Shown: positions 4,660 to 6,324 of the stretch, one piece after another
Layout of the letters: every line of letters starts with the position of its first letter
Numbering within the stretch: position 1 is the stretch's first letter
DNA from: an uncultured Bacilli bacterium
Lineage (GTDB): Bacteria > Bacillota_I > Bacilli_A > RF39 > UBA660
NCBI GenBank assembly: GCA_947856335.1
Contig: CANUCD010000057.1
Span: 1-6,324, forward strand
Length of the DNA stretch: 6,324 bases
Direction of reading: 5' to 3'
The notes under the pieces: model-generated
The model's input: only the letters and a program-made list of their open reading frames with translations
Told to the model about the DNA's origin: nothing
The model's database searches: none
Program-made: the position numbers and the translations under genes

Positions 4660-6324
4660 GTAGTTTTATAAACATTCTTACGAAAACATCTTGTAGACCT
4701 TTTCTTTTTAGTTTTCTTATTTCAATTCTTTTCTTGTTTATTTCTAGATTACTAAACATAATAGAAGCTATACTTTCTTTTAAGTTAGTTTTTATTTTAG
4801 CATCACTAATAATAGAGTTAATATCTTCATTGATTAGTCTTACGGCATCAATTTCAATATCACGACCTTTACAATTGATAGTAAGTTGACTAGTTGTTGG
4901 TATACCTTTGGCAATGACAATAAAATCGTTTTCATCAACAAAGGATTCTATAGGTATTTCTGTATCGTTGATATATGCTTTTACATCTTCTGCTTCTCTT
5001 GTATTTCTAAAACGTATTTTATAGTTACGGGTTTTAGGAATAATTCCAGTTTTTCCCTCTATTGGTCTAATAATTAGAGTATAGTTATTAGCTAGATAGT
5101 TATAATCTATTGCTGTTATAATATAGTATCCTTCTTCATTTAGACGTGATATACCATCATCTTCATACAAGCGATAAATATTACTTCTTCCGGGGAAAAC
5201 ATGAATTTCTAAGCCTTCTGGGGGGTTAGTATCATTTAGATTATCTCCTAGTATAGCAAGAGGGATTATTGAACCACTTTTGGCAAAGACAGGATAATCT
5301 TCATCTTTATAGAATGCTACATATTTACGATTACCTGGGAACTTTTTACCAGTTTTAAAATCATACCATGTTCCTTTGGGTAAAAATATTTGTTCTACAC
5401 ATCTATTCATGACATTATCTTGTTTTTTAGTAATAGCTTTTACTAATAATTCACTTCCAAAATAATATTCATTTTTATAGGCTGGTTCATCATATACTTC
5501 TGGATAGCTGTAATATAATGGTTGGATAAGAGGTAAACCTGTTTTGTGATATTTATAATTTTCGGTATATAAATAAGGAATAAGTCTTTGTCTTAACTCA
5601 CAGTATTCTTTAGCTATAGTATATGTTTTAATATCCCATGTCCATGGTTCTCTTTTGTAGTAGTGTCCTCTTTCGCTAGCGAGTCTAAATATTGGACTAA
5701 AACAACCAAACTGTATATATCTTATATATAACTCACTATCTTCCATTCCACCTTTATATCCACCTATATCATGACTCCACCAAGAAATACCTAGATTTGA
5801 GGCACTGGAATTAAATGATGGTAAATAACTTAAGGTATCAAAACCAACATTGGTTTTTCCTGAGTAGTGAGCTCCATATAAATGACTAGCTATTAAACCA
5901 TTTCTAGATAAGAGAAAAGGTCTTTGATGATTATCTTTGGTATAGTTCATGAAATGATAGTGATTTAATGCTCTTAGAGTATCATAGTCATAGTTATAAT
6001 CTAGCCAATAAAAATCTATTCCTAGACTATCTAATGGCTTTATTAAGTGATTAAAATAGATACTTATAAATGTTTTATCAAAGACATTTAGAGGGATTCT
6101 TCTAGTGTTTATTAGTCCTAGTTCGGTTGCTATTAGTCTAAAGTTTTCTTCATGATCGCCAATACCCTCTACAGGATCTAAGTTTATTCCTACTCTTACG
6201 CCTCTTTCATGCATATATGTTGTAAATTGATAAGCATCAGGGAATAATTCTTGATTAAAAGTAAATCCTGTTTTAAATTTATTTAAGTCTCTTTTATCTT
6301 TTAAGTGCCAAAATTCATTTAATA
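4637..6324 (-). CDS. GH31 family glycoside hydrolase, C-terminal part (5' end outside window)
   Basis: 561 residues are visible and the frame stays open to the window edge, so the Met at 6214 is internal: it lies in YMHERGVRVGINLDP, a barrel strand of GH31 enzymes. GH31 contains alpha-glucosidases, alpha-xylosidases and transglycosylases acting on alpha-linked sugars. Counting from that Met: the nucleophile strand GIDFYWLDYN has D72 as predicted nucleophile; SASNLGISWWSHDIGGYKGG (137-156) is the typical substrate-site segment; FSPIFRLAS (172-180) and KREPW (187-191) follow; beta-domain signatures WYDFKTGKKF (283-292), YPVFAKSGSIIPLA (307-320) and YRLYEDDG (347-354) are present. The usual acid/base Asp after Ser-Gly in this family is Lys at 120 (codon 5855-5857). 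The last ~75 residues are a charged tail without a family signature. No signal peptide can be judged. No terminator follows the TAG; the leuS promoter overlaps its end. Substrate is not determinable. Confidence 0.93.
   Translation of the reverse strand, partial: LNEFWHLKDKRDLNKFKTGFTFNQELFPDAYQFTTYMHERGVRVGINLDPVEGIGDHEENFRLIATELGLINTRRIPLNVFDKTFISIYFNHLIKPLDSLGIDFYWLDYNYDYDTLRALNHYHFMNYTKDNHQRPFLLSRNGLIASHLYGAHYSGKTNVGFDTLSYLPSFNSSASNLGISWWSHDIGGYKGGMEDSELYIRYIQFGCFSPIFRLASERGHYYKREPWTWDIKTYTIAKEYCELRQRLIPYLYTENYKYHKTGLPLIQPLYYSYPEVYDEPAYKNEYYFGSELLVKAITKKQDNVMNRCVEQIFLPKGTWYDFKTGKKFPGNRKYVAFYKDEDYPVFAKSGSIIPLAILGDNLNDTNPPEGLEIHVFPGRSNIYRLYEDDGISRLNEEGYYIITAIDYNYLANNYTLIIRPIEGKTGIIPKTRNYKIRFRNTREAEDVKAYINDTEIPIESFVDENDFIVIAKGIPTTSQLTINCKGRDIEIDAVRLINEDINSIISDAKIKTNLKESIASIMFSNLEINKKRIEIRKLKRKGLQDVFVRMFIKLLEYVSEI

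Noticed and set aside
4886..5077. Plus-strand frame of 63 codons
   Set aside because: It is antisense to the GH31 C-terminal domains and has no supporting signal.
6212..6214. Met at 6214 as the start of the GH31 protein
   Set aside because: The frame stays open for 36 more codons to the window edge, and the Met lies in a conserved internal barrel strand, so the gene is cut by the window boundary.

Overview
The window is AT-rich, and every recognisable gene lies on the minus strand, so the natural reading order runs from high to low coordinates. Short intergenic spaces, near-consensus sigma-A-type promoters, purine-rich Shine-Dalgarno sites, a T-box leader and a TasA/camelysin-like surface protein point to a low-GC Gram-positive (Bacillota/Bacilli-like) bacterium, possibly one of the small-genome uncultured gut lineages. 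Tryptophan is encoded by TGG, and TAA, TAG and TGA all appear as stops, so the genetic code is the standard bacterial one and not the Mycoplasma code. The lineage is an inference; no ribosomal RNA or other taxonomic marker is present.

Layout, from right to left. (1) 6324-4637: the C-terminal 561 residues of a family GH31 glycoside hydrolase whose start lies beyond the window. The nucleophile Asp is present, but the usual acid/base Asp position holds Lys. (2) 4659-4440: a promoter overlapping the end of the GH31 gene, then a compact leucine-type T-box leader with specifier CUU, an antiterminator and a competing terminator. (3) 4424-4023: a 133-residue three-helix membrane protein of unknown function, overlapping the next gene by ATGA. 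(4) 4026-1216: leuS, leucyl-tRNA synthetase, 936 residues, carrying an intact Nudix hydrolase domain inserted in-frame just after the editing-site motif of CP1. It ends in a UUCG-loop terminator. (5) 1187-704: a small membrane-anchored protein with its own perfect-consensus promoter. (6) 647-1: a TasA/CalY-like secreted surface protein with its own promoter and a terminator overlapping its stop codon.

How the parts work together: the T-box senses uncharged tRNA-Leu and controls the unknown membrane protein and leuS as one coupled transcription unit. The two small genes downstream are separate units that probably contribute to the cell surface. The GH31 gene is probably a carbohydrate-use or sugar-modifying gene unrelated in function. 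The most interesting item is the LeuRS-Nudix fusion. Next come the lysine at the GH31 acid/base position and the unknown membrane protein placed under leucyl-tRNA control.
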